The position numbers and the translations under genes are program-made. Shown one piece after another: positions 26,597 through 35,892 of a stretch of DNA of 64,000 nt (the first letter of the stretch is position 1; every line of letters begins with the position of its first letter). Below the pieces are notes generated by a model. That model saw only the letters and a list, made by a program, of their open reading frames with translations, was not told the DNA's origin and did no database searches. Origin of the DNA: Nocardioides jishulii (GTDB taxonomy: Bacteria; Actinomycetota; Actinomycetes; Propionibacteriales; Nocardioidaceae); contig NZ_CP040748.1 of the NCBI RefSeq assembly GCF_006007965.1, positions 744,001 to 808,000 of the forward strand, given 5' to 3'.

Positions 26597-27616
26597 ATGC
26601 GGCAAGTCGTCATGCACGCGCCCCGAGACGTACGGGTCGAGGAACGACCGGAGCCGACGATCGTCGAGCCCACGGACGCGATCATCCGCCTCACGGCGAC
26701 CTGCATCTGCGGCAGTGACCTGTGGCCCTACCGCGGCGCCGACGAGGTGCAGGACGCGGTCATGGGGCACGAGTACGTGGGCGTCGTCGAGGAGGTCGGC
26801 TCCGAGGTCCGCGACGTGAAGGTGGGCGACTTCGTGGTCGGCTCGTTCTGGGCGTCCGACAACACGTGCGAGATCTGCCGCGCCGGCTACCAGGCGTACT
26901 GCGTGAACAGGGTCCCGATGGGGATGCTCGGGACGCAGGCCGAGCGGGCGCGCATCCCCCTGGCCGACGGCACCCTGGTCGCCACCCCCGGGATGCCGGA
27001 CGCCGACCTCCTGCCCTCCTTCATGGCTGCCTCCGACGTGCTCGGCACGGGCTGGTTCGCGGCGGTGGCCGCCGAGGCGGGCCCGGGCAAGACCGTGGCA
27101 GTGGTCGGCGACGGTGCCGTGGGACTCCTCGCCGTCCTGGCCGCGAAGGAGCTCGGCGCGGAGCGCATCATCGCCTTCAGCCGGCACGCGGACCGCCAGG
27201 CCCTGGCACGTGAGTTCGGCGCCACCGACATCGTGGAGGAGCGCGGCGACGAAGGCGTCGCGCGCATCAAGGAGATGACCGGTGGTCTGGGCGCGCACTC
27301 GGTCGTGGAGGCCGTCGGTACGCAGGAGTCGATGATGCAGGCAATCCACTCCACCCGACCGGGTGGCCACGCGGGCTTCGTCGGTGTCTCCCACGACGTC
27401 GCCATCCCCGGTGGGGAGCTCTTCATGGCCGGCGTCCACCTCCATGGCGGACCCGCGCCCGTGCGCCGCTTCCTCCCTGACCTGGTCCAGCGCATCTGGG
27501 ACCGCGAGATCGATCCCGGCAAGGTCTTCGACCTCACCCTGCCTCTCGGGGACGCCGCGGAGGGGTATCGCGCGATGGACCAGCGCGAGGCGATCAAGGT
27601 GCTGCTCACGGTGTGA
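26597..27616 (+). CDS. Zinc-dependent alcohol dehydrogenase
   Basis: A 339-residue medium-chain dehydrogenase. The catalytic zinc region is CICGSDLW and GHEYVGVVEEVG. The structural zinc loop is D-x2-C-x2-C-x7-C rather than four cysteines, a common variant in this subgroup. The NAD(P) site is VAVVGDGAVGLLAVLAAK near residue 170. The substrate is unknown. ATG at 26597 follows GAGGAG. Confidence 0.88.
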   Translation: MRQVVMHAPRDVRVEERPEPTIVEPTDAIIRLTATCICGSDLWPYRGADEVQDAVMGHEYVGVVEEVGSEVRDVKVGDFVVGSFWASDNTCEICRAGYQAYCVNRVPMGMLGTQAERARIPLADGTLVATPGMPDADLLPSFMAASDVLGTGWFAAVAAEAGPGKTVAVVGDGAVGLLAVLAAKELGAERIIAFSRHADRQALAREFGATDIVEERGDEGVARIKEMTGGLGAHSVVEAVGTQESMMQAIHSTRPGGHAGFVGVSHDVAIPGGELFMAGVHLHGGPAPVRRFLPDLVQRIWDREIDPGKVFDLTLPLGDAAEGYRAMDQREAIKVLLTV

Positions 27617-27658
27617 GCGAGCCAGCAGCACGGGCGAGGAGAGCGGGGCAACGGGTCC

Positions 27659-28444
27659 ATGGGCATTGACCTGACGTGGCTGGGCCACTCGACGGTGGTC
27701 GTGGACATCGACGGCGTACGTCTGGTCACCGACCCGCTCGTACGTCGTCACAACGGCATCCTGAGACGCCACGGCGACCAGCCGGCCCAGGAGTCGTGGA
27801 GGGCTGCAGACGCCGTGCTGCTCTCCCACCTGCACCACGACCACGCCGAGGTGGCCTCCCTGCGCGAGTTTGCGGGGGTCCCCGTGCTCACCGCGCCGGA
27901 GAACGCGGTCTGGGTGCGGCGCAAGGGCCTGGACGGGCGCGGCCTCGGCGAGGGCGAGTGGTTCCCGCTGGGGGCTGCCGGGGTCGAGGTCCGACTCGTG
28001 CGCGCGGTCCATGGTGCGCGGCCGATGCCGCACCGCCCCAACGCAGCCAACGGACACCTCGTACGCGGCCCGTCCGGGGTCGTGTGGTTGGCGGGGGACA
28101 CCGAGCTCCACGACGAGATGGGTGATCTGCCGCGCCTCGCCGGGCGACCCGTCGACGTCGCCGTGGTGCCCGTGGGCGGCTGGGGACCGCGCCTGTCGCC
28201 CGGTCACATGGGCCCTGAGGAGGCAGCGGTCGCGTGTCGTCTCACGGGCGCCCGACACGCAGTGCCGGTGCACTGGAACACCCTGCACCTGCCGGGGGGA
28301 GACCGGGTGCCGGCGGGGTGGCTGCACCTGGCGGGGCCGCGGTTCCGCGAGGCCGTCGCCCGGGAGGCCCCGCGGTGCGACGCGGTGCAGCTCGAGCCCG
28401 GCGCCACGTTCCACCTGCCGGATGCGCCCGGCGAGGCCGGGTGA
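27659..28444 (+). CDS. MBL-fold metal-dependent hydrolase (UlaG-like)
   Basis: A 261-residue metallo-beta-lactamase fold protein. The metal site is LSHLHHDHAE, preceded by LGHSTVVVDIDG and followed by GDTELH and the HMGPEEA and VPVHWNT motifs, as in the UlaG / NAPE-PLD-like group. It probably hydrolyses a phosphoester or lactone; the substrate is unknown. It follows the dehydrogenase by 42 bases and may share its transcript. Confidence 0.83.
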   Translation: MGIDLTWLGHSTVVVDIDGVRLVTDPLVRRHNGILRRHGDQPAQESWRAADAVLLSHLHHDHAEVASLREFAGVPVLTAPENAVWVRRKGLDGRGLGEGEWFPLGAAGVEVRLVRAVHGARPMPHRPNAANGHLVRGPSGVVWLAGDTELHDEMGDLPRLAGRPVDVAVVPVGGWGPRLSPGHMGPEEAAVACRLTGARHAVPVHWNTLHLPGGDRVPAGWLHLAGPRFREAVAREAPRCDAVQLEPGATFHLPDAPGEAG

Positions 28445-28465
28445 GGGCGCTGGGCCGGGGCGGGG

Positions 28466-30529
28466 TCAGGGCGGGGTCAGGGCGGGGGGGAGGTGCGTGC
28501 GGTGCCCGAGCCCGGTCAGGATGGCGACGAGGTGACGGTGCAGCTCGTCGCCGCCCATGACCGTCTCCGAGGGGGAGAACAGCTGCCGCGGGGCGAACAC
28601 GAAGGCACGGTCCTGCCACCCCCCGAGGCCGCCGTGGCACCCGACCAACGGCTCGAACGCCGCCACGTCCATCGTGCGTGGGTCGTACAGGCTGTTGACG
28701 TAGAGCTCGGGTGCCCGTGACATGCGGGTGGCAGCGGCGAGCATGGCGGGCGCGTGGTCGCCGAGGTGGCGCAGGGGATCGATGCCCTCGACGACGCCCG
28801 TCGTCAGGTCACGACGCCCGTGCTCCCCGATCGCGACCGGACCCCGGGAGCTCAGGGCGCTCACGAACCCGATTCCGGGATGGGCGACCAACCCGGGGAC
28901 GAGGTCGGGCCACCGTTGTTCGACCTCCTCGAGGAGGAGACGTTCGCCGCCGGGGACGTAGACGACGCCGACGTTGCCGCTGGCCAGGACCACCAGCTCG
29001 CCGTCGTTGGCGGAGTCGGACGCCTGCAACTTCCTGTCGACGCGCTCCGACGCGGCCCTCTGCATCCCGACGGGCGTGTGGCCACCCTCCAGGTCGCCGA
29101 GCACCGAGTCGACCCGGCCCCATCCCTCGATGCTGCCCTCGTGGCCCGTGATGGAGGAACGCGTCAGTGACCGGCACAGGTCGCTGAGGGAGAGTCCGTA
29201 GCGGGAGGTGAAGGGTTCCCCCTGTGACTGGCCGTGGTCGCTGAGGACCACGAAGTGGTAGGTCCGCGGGGCGCGCTCGCCGACCTTCTCCAGGATGTTC
29301 ATGACCTGGTCGAGTCCTGTGAGCGTGGAGAGCGACTCGATGCGGGTGGCGCCTGCGTGGTGCGCGACCTCGTCGTAGTCGACGTAGTCGATGTAGATCG
29401 AGCGCGTGCCGCGCATCATCTCCTCGCTCGCCACGGTGGTGTTGAGGTCGCGCAGCAGGCCGTTGCTGAACGCCCTCAGCGCGGCGAACGTCCAGGACCG
29501 GTGGACCCTTGGCCGTACGTCCAACCTCCGCTGCCTGGCGGCCTGGACACGTTCGCGAACCAGCTCCACCAACGCGCGGACCATGCTGCGCACCAGGCCG
29601 GCGGGGTGCACCATGAAGCGCGCGAAGACTTCACGGGTGCGCCGGGAGCCGCGGGTGAGCTCCACCCGGCTCATCGTCATGGAAGCGCGCGGGGCGTCGC
29701 CGGTGAAGAGGTTGGAGATCGAGGCGCCGTCGTCGGCGAGCAGGCCGTGCCCGGTGCTGGCCCGCGACTCGATGATCACGGCGTCGCCGGGGTGGTTGGC
29801 GACGAGTACGCGGCCGAGGTCGCGGTCGTACCAGCGGAACGCCGGTACGCCGTCGGCGCTGCCGTGCAGGATGGCCTGCTGGCTGGCCGGCGTCGTGCAT
29901 GGCATCTGCACGATCCAGTCGTGGAGGGCATGGCTCGACTGGTCGACCCAGCTGCGCAGCGTGGGCATCGAGCCCCCCTGCAGGGCCCACTGCATCACCT
30001 CGAAGGAGACCCCGTCGAGCTGGACGAAGACGACGCCGTCGACCTCCGGGTCGTCGATGCTGCCGGGCTTGAGCCGCAGCAGGCTCGCCGAGAAGGACTC
30101 GTCGGTGCCTGCGGTCAACACGGCCAGCAGGAGGGTGGCGAGCGCGGAGGTGAGCCAGGCGGCCGCGACGGTCCACCAGAAGGAGGAGAACGCGGCGCCG
30201 GGCACGAGCACCAGCGCCAGCTGCATCAGGAGGGCCTGGCCGAAGAGTGCGGCGAGCGCGACCGCGATCCAGCCGATGGCCGCTGCCAGGCTGACCAGGA
30301 TCGGCCGGACGATCATGCCCAGCAGTCCCGTGACGCCGGACGCGATGAAGAGGGGCCACCACGACGTGTAGGTGAAGTCGCTCAGCAGCTCTGCCGCCAG
30401 GAGCCAGGCCACGAACGTCAGTCCCCATGCCAGCAACAGCCGGACGAGGTCCGCGACGACCAACCGGCCGGGGGCGGTCCGTCCGAGGCCGGCTGGCCGG
30501 CGGGGGTCCGCCGTCGCGGGAGAGCTCAC
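28466..30529 (-). CDS. Membrane protein with holin-like N-terminus and alkaline-phosphatase-like domain
   Basis: A 687-residue protein. The first 150 residues hold four membrane helices of the type annotated as phage holin family 4. A large alkaline-phosphatase superfamily domain follows. It begins VVFVQLDGVSFEVM near residue 190 and has DYDEVAHHAG and SDHGQSQG as metal-site motifs. Despite the name, it is a chromosomal actinobacterial gene, not part of a prophage. The role may be in phosphate or envelope lipid metabolism. GTG at 30529 follows GGAGGGTCGAG. Confidence 0.8.
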   Translation of the reverse strand: MSSPATADPRRPAGLGRTAPGRLVVADLVRLLLAWGLTFVAWLLAAELLSDFTYTSWWPLFIASGVTGLLGMIVRPILVSLAAAIGWIAVALAALFGQALLMQLALVLVPGAAFSSFWWTVAAAWLTSALATLLLAVLTAGTDESFSASLLRLKPGSIDDPEVDGVVFVQLDGVSFEVMQWALQGGSMPTLRSWVDQSSHALHDWIVQMPCTTPASQQAILHGSADGVPAFRWYDRDLGRVLVANHPGDAVIIESRASTGHGLLADDGASISNLFTGDAPRASMTMSRVELTRGSRRTREVFARFMVHPAGLVRSMVRALVELVRERVQAARQRRLDVRPRVHRSWTFAALRAFSNGLLRDLNTTVASEEMMRGTRSIYIDYVDYDEVAHHAGATRIESLSTLTGLDQVMNILEKVGERAPRTYHFVVLSDHGQSQGEPFTSRYGLSLSDLCRSLTRSSITGHEGSIEGWGRVDSVLGDLEGGHTPVGMQRAASERVDRKLQASDSANDGELVVLASGNVGVVYVPGGERLLLEEVEQRWPDLVPGLVAHPGIGFVSALSSRGPVAIGEHGRRDLTTGVVEGIDPLRHLGDHAPAMLAAATRMSRAPELYVNSLYDPRTMDVAAFEPLVGCHGGLGGWQDRAFVFAPRQLFSPSETVMGGDELHRHLVAILTGLGHRTHLPPALTPP

Positions 30530-30709
30530 CTCGACCCTCCGTTCGCGCCTGGGACGGTGGCACCGGGCCATGTGAGGTGGGCCACGCAGTTCGACTGTAG
30601 ACGTAGACCCCCGCCCTGTCGTCCCTCGTGCTCGGGCACGTCCCGCCGTGGAGTGCGGCGGGGTCACCCTGGCGTACGCGCGTGCCGATGCTCGCGGGAG
30701 AATCCTCGC

Positions 30710-31252
30710 GTGCCCAAGCCCATCACCATCCTCGTCGAGGGCGAGTCCGACAAGGCCGCCGTCGTCGCCCTCGCTCCTCGTCTCGGTGTCGACCTCGCGG
30801 CCGAGGACATCACCGTCACCGTCATCGGGGGAGCCGGCAACTTCGGCCGTGCGATCCCCGAGGCCGTCAGGCTCGGTCACCGCGTGGGCGGCCTCTACGA
30901 CGAGGCCGAGGAGCGCTTCGTCGCGGACGCGCTCAACCGCCAGGTGGGGGAGGACCTGACCCGGCAGGGGTTCTTCGCCTGCCGCCCTGACCTGGAGCTG
31001 GAGCTGGTGCGCTCGATCGGCGCCGTCGAGATGGCGCCCCTGTTCGAGGCCAACGGCGACCTGAAGACCTTCCGCAACTTCCAGGACCAGCCGAAGTACC
31101 GCGACGCGGACGTGCTCGAGCAGCTGCGCCGCTTCATCGGCGCCAACGGGGCCCGCAAGGCGAAGTACGCCGCCGTGATGGCCGAGGCCGTGGACTTCGG
31201 CGCCGTCCCCGAGCCCCTCGAGGGCCTGGTCAACTGGATCTGGAGCGCCTGA
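30710..31252 (+). CDS. Stand-alone TOPRIM-domain protein
   Basis: A 180-residue protein beginning with a TOPRIM-like strand and acid (PITILVEGESDKAAVVALA), then VTVIGGAGNFGRAI and a later GLYDEAEE stretch that could supply the D-x-D-type metal site. TOPRIM domains of this style occur at the C-terminus of OLD-family nucleases. Here no ATPase domain is attached or adjacent. GTG at 30710 is six bases after GAGAAT, so probably leaderless. Role unknown; nuclease or nucleotidyl-transfer activity is possible. Confidence 0.65.
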   Translation: MPKPITILVEGESDKAAVVALAPRLGVDLAAEDITVTVIGGAGNFGRAIPEAVRLGHRVGGLYDEAEERFVADALNRQVGEDLTRQGFFACRPDLELELVRSIGAVEMAPLFEANGDLKTFRNFQDQPKYRDADVLEQLRRFIGANGARKAKYAAVMAEAVDFGAVPEPLEGLVNWIWSA

Positions 31253-31266
31253 GCTTCCTGCATCCG

Positions 31267-31740
31267 TCAGGCGTGCGACTGGCTCGAGCTCGGAGCCACG
31301 AGGCTCGGCTCGAGCTCCAGGTCGGGCACGAGCTCGAGCAGGAGCTCGCGCACGCGGGCGTCGAGGTCGGCGACGATGCGGCGTACGGTCGCCTCGTCCT
31401 GACCGCCCGGATCGTCGACGGGCCAGTCGCGGTAGGTGACGCCGGGGACGTAGGGGCAGGTCTCCCCGCAGCCGAGGGTGATCGCCAGGTCGCTGGCCGC
31501 GATCATCGCGCGCGTCAGGTCCTTCGGGTGCTCGCGCGAGGTGTCGAGGCCGAGCGCCTGCAGGGCGTCGGCCACCTCGGGGTGGATGTGGTCGCCCGGC
31601 TGCGTGCCGGCGGAGACGGCGACGACGCGGCCCTGGGCGTAGTGCTCGGTGAGCAGGCGGGCGGCGACGGAGCGTCCGCCGTTGCGTACGCAGGCGAAGA
31701 CGACCTGCGCGACGTGGGCCTCGGGCGTCGGGCTGGTCAC
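31267..31740 (-). CDS. arsC: Arsenate reductase, low-molecular-weight phosphatase type
   Basis: A 157-residue protein with the phosphatase loop ACVRNGGRS (C-x5-R-S) near residue 17 and the general acid region YRDWPVDDPGG near 115. It reduces arsenate to arsenite. In actinobacteria such enzymes use mycothiol and mycoredoxin, consistent with mshB in this window. It is the last gene of arsM-acr3-arsC and overlaps acr3 by four bases (GTGA). Confidence 0.9.
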   Translation of the reverse strand: MTSPTPEAHVAQVVFACVRNGGRSVAARLLTEHYAQGRVVAVSAGTQPGDHIHPEVADALQALGLDTSREHPKDLTRAMIAASDLAITLGCGETCPYVPGVTYRDWPVDDPGGQDEATVRRIVADLDARVRELLLELVPDLELEPSLVAPSSSQSHA

Positions 31741-32816
31741 GGAGTCGCTCCTCGGGTGTCGGGGAAGAAGCGACGGGCCCAGAGGCTGACGTAGACGAGG
31801 CCGACCAGTACGGGCACCTCGATGAGCGGCCCCACGACTCCGGCGAGGGCCTGTCCGCTGGTGACGCCGAAGACCGCGATCGCGACCGCGATGGCCAGCT
31901 CGAAGTTGTTGCCGGCGGCGGTGAAGGCGACGGTCGTGGAGCGGGCGTAGCCCAGCCCGACTCGGCGCGCGAGCAGCAGCGACCCGGCCCACATGAGCGC
32001 GAAGTAGACGACCAGCGGCAGCGCGATGCGAGCGACGTCCAGTGGTTGGCGGGTGATGGTCTCGCCCTGGATGGCGAAGAGGACCACGATCGTGAAGAGC
32101 AGTCCGTAGAGCGCCCACGGCCCGATGCGCGGCAGGAAGCGGGCCTCGTACCAGTCGCGGCCGCGTCGGGCCTCGCCGATGCGGCGGGTGAGGTAGCCCG
32201 CCACGAGCGGGACGCCCAGGAAGACGACGACGCTCCACGCGATCAGCCACGGGGAGACGTCGAGCCCGGTGGTGGAGAGACCGAGCCAGCCGGGCAGCAG
32301 GTCGAGGTAGAACCAGCCCAGCAGCGCGAAGGCCAGGACCTGGAAGACGGAGTTGACCGCGACGAGGACGGCGGCAGCCTCGCGGTCGCCGCAGGCCAGG
32401 TCGTTCCAGATGATCACCATGGCGATGCAGCGCGCCAGCCCGACGATGATCAGGCCGGTGCGGTACTCGGGCAGGTCGGGCAGGAAGATCCAGGCGAGCG
32501 CGAACATCAGCGCCGGGCCGACGACCCAGTTGAGCACCAGCGAGAGCGCCATCATCCGGCGGTCGCGGGCGACGTGGCCGACCTCGTCGTAACGGACCTT
32601 CGCGAGCACCGGATACATCATCACCAGCAGCCCGAGGGCGATGGGCAGTGAGATCGACCCGACCGTGACCGCGTCGAGGGCGTCGGCGATGCCGGGCACC
32701 CAGCGCCCCACGAGCAGGCCGGCGACCATCGCCAGCCCGATCCAGGCCGGGAGGTAGCGGTCGAGGGTCGAGAGCTGGTGCGCGACCGGCGCCTCGGACG
32801 TCGCGGTGCCGCTCAC
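31737..32816 (-). CDS. arsB: Arsenite efflux permease, ACR3 family
   Basis: A 359-residue membrane transporter with ten hydrophobic helices. ACR3 hallmarks are visible: the conserved Cys in VGLARCIAMVIIWNDLACGD and the conserved Glu in TAAGNNFELAIAVAI. It exports arsenite driven by the proton-motive force. GTG at 32816 overlaps the arsM stop by four bases. The symbol arsB is used in the broad sense; acr3 is the family name. Confidence 0.93.
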   Translation of the reverse strand: MSGTATSEAPVAHQLSTLDRYLPAWIGLAMVAGLLVGRWVPGIADALDAVTVGSISLPIALGLLVMMYPVLAKVRYDEVGHVARDRRMMALSLVLNWVVGPALMFALAWIFLPDLPEYRTGLIIVGLARCIAMVIIWNDLACGDREAAAVLVAVNSVFQVLAFALLGWFYLDLLPGWLGLSTTGLDVSPWLIAWSVVVFLGVPLVAGYLTRRIGEARRGRDWYEARFLPRIGPWALYGLLFTIVVLFAIQGETITRQPLDVARIALPLVVYFALMWAGSLLLARRVGLGYARSTTVAFTAAGNNFELAIAVAIAVFGVTSGQALAGVVGPLIEVPVLVGLVYVSLWARRFFPDTRGATP

Positions 32817-33625
32817 GCGGTCGGCTTCGTGGCGCGGACGATCGCCCCGTGCATCCCCGGCGCGGCCTCGTGGGTGAACTCGACCTCGGCGTCGACGAAG
32901 CCGACCGCGGCCAGCCCCTCGAGGTACTCGGCGCGGGACAGGGCCCCCGCGATGCACCCCACGTACGAGCCGCGCTCGGCCCGCTCTGCGGGGGTGAGGT
33001 GGTCCTCGGCGACGACGTCGGAGACACCGATCCGGCCACCGGGGGTCAGCACCCGGAACATCTCCGAGAGCACCTTCGGCTTGTCGGCCGACAGGTTGAT
33101 CACGCAGTTGGAGATGACGACGTCGACCGACGCGTCGGGCAGCGGGACGTCCTCGATGGTGCCCTTGACGAACTCCACGTTGCTCGCGCCGGCTGCCGCC
33201 GCGTTGGCGCGGGCCAGGTCCAACATCTCGTCGGTCATGTCGACCCCGTAGGCGAACCCGGTCTCCCCGACCCGGCGGGCGGAGAGGAGGACGTCGATGC
33301 CGCCGCCGGAGCCCAGGTCCAGGACACGTTCGCCCGGACGCAGGTCGGCGACGGCCGTGGGGTTGCCGCAGCCCAGGCTGGCAGCGACCGCCTCGGCAGG
33401 AAGGCCCTCCTGGTCGTCGCTCCCGTAGAGCGCAGCGCCGAACGAGTCGTCGACGACGGCGTCGCCGCTGCAGCACGAGGCGCCGGGGCTGTCGACGACC
33501 TGCAGTGCGTCGTTGACCTCGGCGTTGCTGGAGCCGCGCGTGACGGCGACGGCGGCCTCGGCGTAGCGGGCCCGGACCTGCTCGCGTACGTCGGCGGCGG
33601 GGCTGGTGTCGTGCTCGGTGCTCAT
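32813..33625 (-). CDS. arsM: Arsenite S-adenosylmethionine methyltransferase
   Basis: A 270-residue methyltransferase. The SAM motif is [16 protein letters not shown] near residue 97. Arsenite-binding cysteines are in GASCCSGD near 48, ISNCVINLS near 167 and YVGCIAGAL near 218. It converts arsenite to methylated, partly volatile arsenicals. It is the first gene of the ars operon; ATG at 33625 follows GAGGAG. Confidence 0.93.
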   Translation of the reverse strand: MSTEHDTSPAADVREQVRARYAEAAVAVTRGSSNAEVNDALQVVDSPGASCCSGDAVVDDSFGAALYGSDDQEGLPAEAVAASLGCGNPTAVADLRPGERVLDLGSGGGIDVLLSARRVGETGFAYGVDMTDEMLDLARANAAAAGASNVEFVKGTIEDVPLPDASVDVVISNCVINLSADKPKVLSEMFRVLTPGGRIGVSDVVAEDHLTPAERAERGSYVGCIAGALSRAEYLEGLAAVGFVDAEVEFTHEAAPGMHGAIVRATKPTA

Positions 33626-33668
33626 GGTGGTGCTCCTCGTCATCGGTCTTCCTCGACAGATCGAGGTT

Positions 33669-33684
33669 CGTCGATTCATCGACG
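33669..33684. promoter_or_regulatory. ArsR operator palindrome
   Basis: CGTCGAT-TC-ATCGACG is a perfect 7-bp-arm palindrome between the divergent arsM and arsR genes, 30 bases before the arsR ATG. The position suits repression of both directions by ArsR. Confidence 0.7.
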
Positions 33685-33713
33685 TTTGTCAATGTGTCTG
33701 GCAGACTCGGGGC

Positions 33714-34058
33714 ATGGCTACGCCCATTTCCCTGCCCCTCGCCGACGGCGAGTGCTGCGCCACCGTGACCGGTGGGGCCCTCGACGCCGACGAGGCTGCT
33801 CAGCTGGCGCGACAGTTCAAGGCGCTCGGGGACCCCACCCGCGTACGCCTGCTGTCGCTGATCGCTGCCCAGCCCGAGCGGGAGGCCTGCATCTGCGACC
33901 TCACCGACCCCGTCGGACTGGCGCAGGCGACGGTCTCGCACCACATGAAGCAGCTGGTGGACGCCGGTCTCGTCGTCCGCGAGCAGCGTGGGCGCTGGGC
34001 CTTCTACCGCGTCGTGGAGAGCACGCTCGCGCAGCTCAGCGAGGCGCTCAAGCCCTAG
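33714..34058 (+). CDS. arsR: ArsR-type arsenic-responsive repressor
   Basis: A 114-residue winged-helix regulator with LARQFKALGDPTRVRLLSLI, the metal site EACICDL (Cys-x-Cys, the classical arsenite sensor position) and the recognition helix QATVSHHMKQL. A further Cys pair, GECCATV, lies near the N-terminus. It faces the arsM-acr3-arsC operon across an 88-base gap with a palindrome. CAGACT lies six bases before the ATG. Confidence 0.92.
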   Translation: MATPISLPLADGECCATVTGGALDADEAAQLARQFKALGDPTRVRLLSLIAAQPEREACICDLTDPVGLAQATVSHHMKQLVDAGLVVREQRGRWAFYRVVESTLAQLSEALKP

Positions 34059-34065
34059 GGTGGCA

Positions 34066-34085
34066 GCCCGGTCGGGCGTCCGGGC
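34066..34085. terminator. Possible bidirectional terminator between arsR and the oxidoreductase
   Basis: GCCCGG and CCGGGC with an eight-base loop, between two convergent stops. The stem is short. Confidence 0.3.
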
Positions 34086-34091
34086 CTGACG

Positions 34092-35834
34092 TCAGGCGGT
34101 CGCCGTCGGACGCCGCCGCACCGCCCTCCGGATGACTGAGCCGGGCTTGGAGGCCAGCAGCGGGTCCCAGTCCTCGGTGATCTCCGTCAGGCGTGACTCG
34201 TCGACGAAGACCGCCCCGTCCCTGACCTCCTGCTCGAGGTCCCGGCCCAGGATCGTGCCGGCGGTCTTCATGCCGCCCCAGATCGTGGCGTTGATGCCGA
34301 ACATGTGCTCGGTGCTCGCGCCACCCAGGAAGAGGCCCGGGATGTGGGTCGTGACCTTCGGACGGAACGGGCCGAGGTTCTTGAGCAGCGGGGCGATGCC
34401 GTAGCAGGAGCCGTCGGAGGTCAGGGTGAACCGTTCCTGGGTCATCGGGGTGGACGCCTCGCAGAAGACCATCCGCTCGCGCAGGTCGGGGATCATCAAG
34501 GAGGCCGTGTCGAGCACGCGCTCGGTCAGCTCCTCCTTGAGCGCCCGGTACTTCTCGTCGCGCCCGTAGTCGGCACCCTCCATCGGGTCACCGTCGACGT
34601 TCCAGAACGCGTGCTCCTTCGGCGCCCAGCTCACCAGCTCGAGCGTCGAGTAGCCGGGCGGCGCCGAGTGCGTGCCGTCGGGATCCTTCGCCGTGGGGCA
34701 GCTGATGCCGACGGGCATCTGCTCGGGGCAGCGCCCCGCCTCCACCTCGCGGTAGTAGCCGTCGACGTCGTTGTTGGGCCAGACCCAGGCCAGCGGGGGA
34801 GTGTCGCGCTCACGCAGGTCGACGTCGAGGGCGACGTAGACGGCGAACATGGGCTGCGTCATCTCGAGGTCCTTGAGCCGTCGGCGCAGCCGTCGCGTGA
34901 GGTGCTCGTCGCCGACCAGCTCGGTCCAGGTCTTCTTGTAGTCACCCGCCGCGACGACGACGTCGGAGCGCAGCTCCTCCCCGCCGCGCAGGCGGACGCC
35001 CACCGCACGGCCGTCCTCGATGAGGATCCGCTCGACGCGCGACTTGGTGCGTACGGTGCCGCCGTACGACTGGACCACGTCAGTCAGGTGCGCGCCGATC
35101 ACCTGTCCGCCCCCGCGCGGGTAGTAGGCGCCGGCCTGGAGGTAGTGGTGGAGCAGGCCGCCGTGCATCACGGCAGGCGTGCGGTAGGGGGGCCACGTGT
35201 AGTCGCCGTTCTCGGCGAGGATGACGGCCTGCGCGTCGGCGCTGAGGCCGCACGCGTCCATGAGGGTGGTGATCGGGCGGAGTCCCCAGCGCAGCAGCAT
35301 CCACAGCTTGCGGCGCGGCTCCTCGCCGGCCGAGATGATCCGCAGGATGCGCACGCAACGGCGCAGGCCCGCCTCCTCCTCCGGGAAGGCGGCAACCAGT
35401 CGCTCGAGGTAGGTGTCCCAGCCCGTCGGCGTCTCGACCGTCGTGCCGGGGATCATGATCCGGCAGTGACCGTCGGGGTTCTGGCGCAGCCACTTGATCC
35501 GCTCGGTCAGCGACAGGCCGGACAGGGCGGTCTGCATCCGGCCGCCCGGGCCGCACTCGCCGACGTAGTGGGTGCCGACGTCGAACTCGAACTTGTTGCC
35601 CGCGCGGCGGAAGACCTGGGTGCTGCCGCCGACCACCTGGTTGGCCTCCAGCACCAGCACCCGCTTGCCGTTGGCGGCGAGGTAGGCGGCGGTGGTGAGT
35701 CCGCCGGGGCCGGCGCCGACCACGATCGCGTCCCAGGTCTCGGGCGCCGCCTCGGGGCCAGTCCTGGTCCCCGCCTCGGGGCTGGGCGGGGGTGTCTGGG
35801 CCTGCGTCGTCATGGAGATCCGTTCGGTGGTCAT
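34092..35834 (-). CDS. Phytoene-desaturase-like FAD-dependent oxidoreductase
   Basis: A 580-residue flavoprotein. The dinucleotide-binding motif VVGAGPGGLTTAAYLA lies near residue 38, followed by VLEANQVVGGSTQVF. The C-terminal FAD-binding strand is PGLFLGGASTEHMFGIN near 505. It belongs to the CrtI / retinol-saturase-like group; the substrate is likely a polyprenyl, steroid or other lipid. ATG at 35834 abuts a perfect palindrome, so transcription is probably controlled by the TetR gene just upstream. An in-frame ATG at 35813 is possible. Confidence 0.82.
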   Translation of the reverse strand: MTTERISMTTQAQTPPPSPEAGTRTGPEAAPETWDAIVVGAGPGGLTTAAYLAANGKRVLVLEANQVVGGSTQVFRRAGNKFEFDVGTHYVGECGPGGRMQTALSGLSLTERIKWLRQNPDGHCRIMIPGTTVETPTGWDTYLERLVAAFPEEEAGLRRCVRILRIISAGEEPRRKLWMLLRWGLRPITTLMDACGLSADAQAVILAENGDYTWPPYRTPAVMHGGLLHHYLQAGAYYPRGGGQVIGAHLTDVVQSYGGTVRTKSRVERILIEDGRAVGVRLRGGEELRSDVVVAAGDYKKTWTELVGDEHLTRRLRRRLKDLEMTQPMFAVYVALDVDLRERDTPPLAWVWPNNDVDGYYREVEAGRCPEQMPVGISCPTAKDPDGTHSAPPGYSTLELVSWAPKEHAFWNVDGDPMEGADYGRDEKYRALKEELTERVLDTASLMIPDLRERMVFCEASTPMTQERFTLTSDGSCYGIAPLLKNLGPFRPKVTTHIPGLFLGGASTEHMFGINATIWGGMKTAGTILGRDLEQEVRDGAVFVDESRLTEITEDWDPLLASKPGSVIRRAVRRRPTATA

Positions 35835-35851
35835 CTGGAGTCGGACTCCAG
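35835..35851. promoter_or_regulatory. TetR-type operator touching the oxidoreductase start
   Basis: CTGGAGTC-G-GACTCCAG is a perfect palindrome with 8-bp arms, immediately upstream of the ATG at 35834 and 41 bases after the TetR gene's stop. The likely ligand is the adjacent TetR protein. Confidence 0.65.
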
Positions 35852-35892
35852 TTAACTCGGTCGGACGCCTTCACGCCAAGGAACACCGCCGG

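Noticed and set aside
28449-28490. G-rich direct repeats between the MBL and phosphatase-like genes
   Set aside because: Two imperfect units at the phosphatase-like gene's 3' end; expected by chance in such GC-rich sequence.
28466-30529. Phage lysis gene or prophage signal
   Set aside because: The holin-like label comes from the N-terminal membrane part only. The protein is a large chromosomal fusion to a phosphatase-like domain, and no phage genes surround it.
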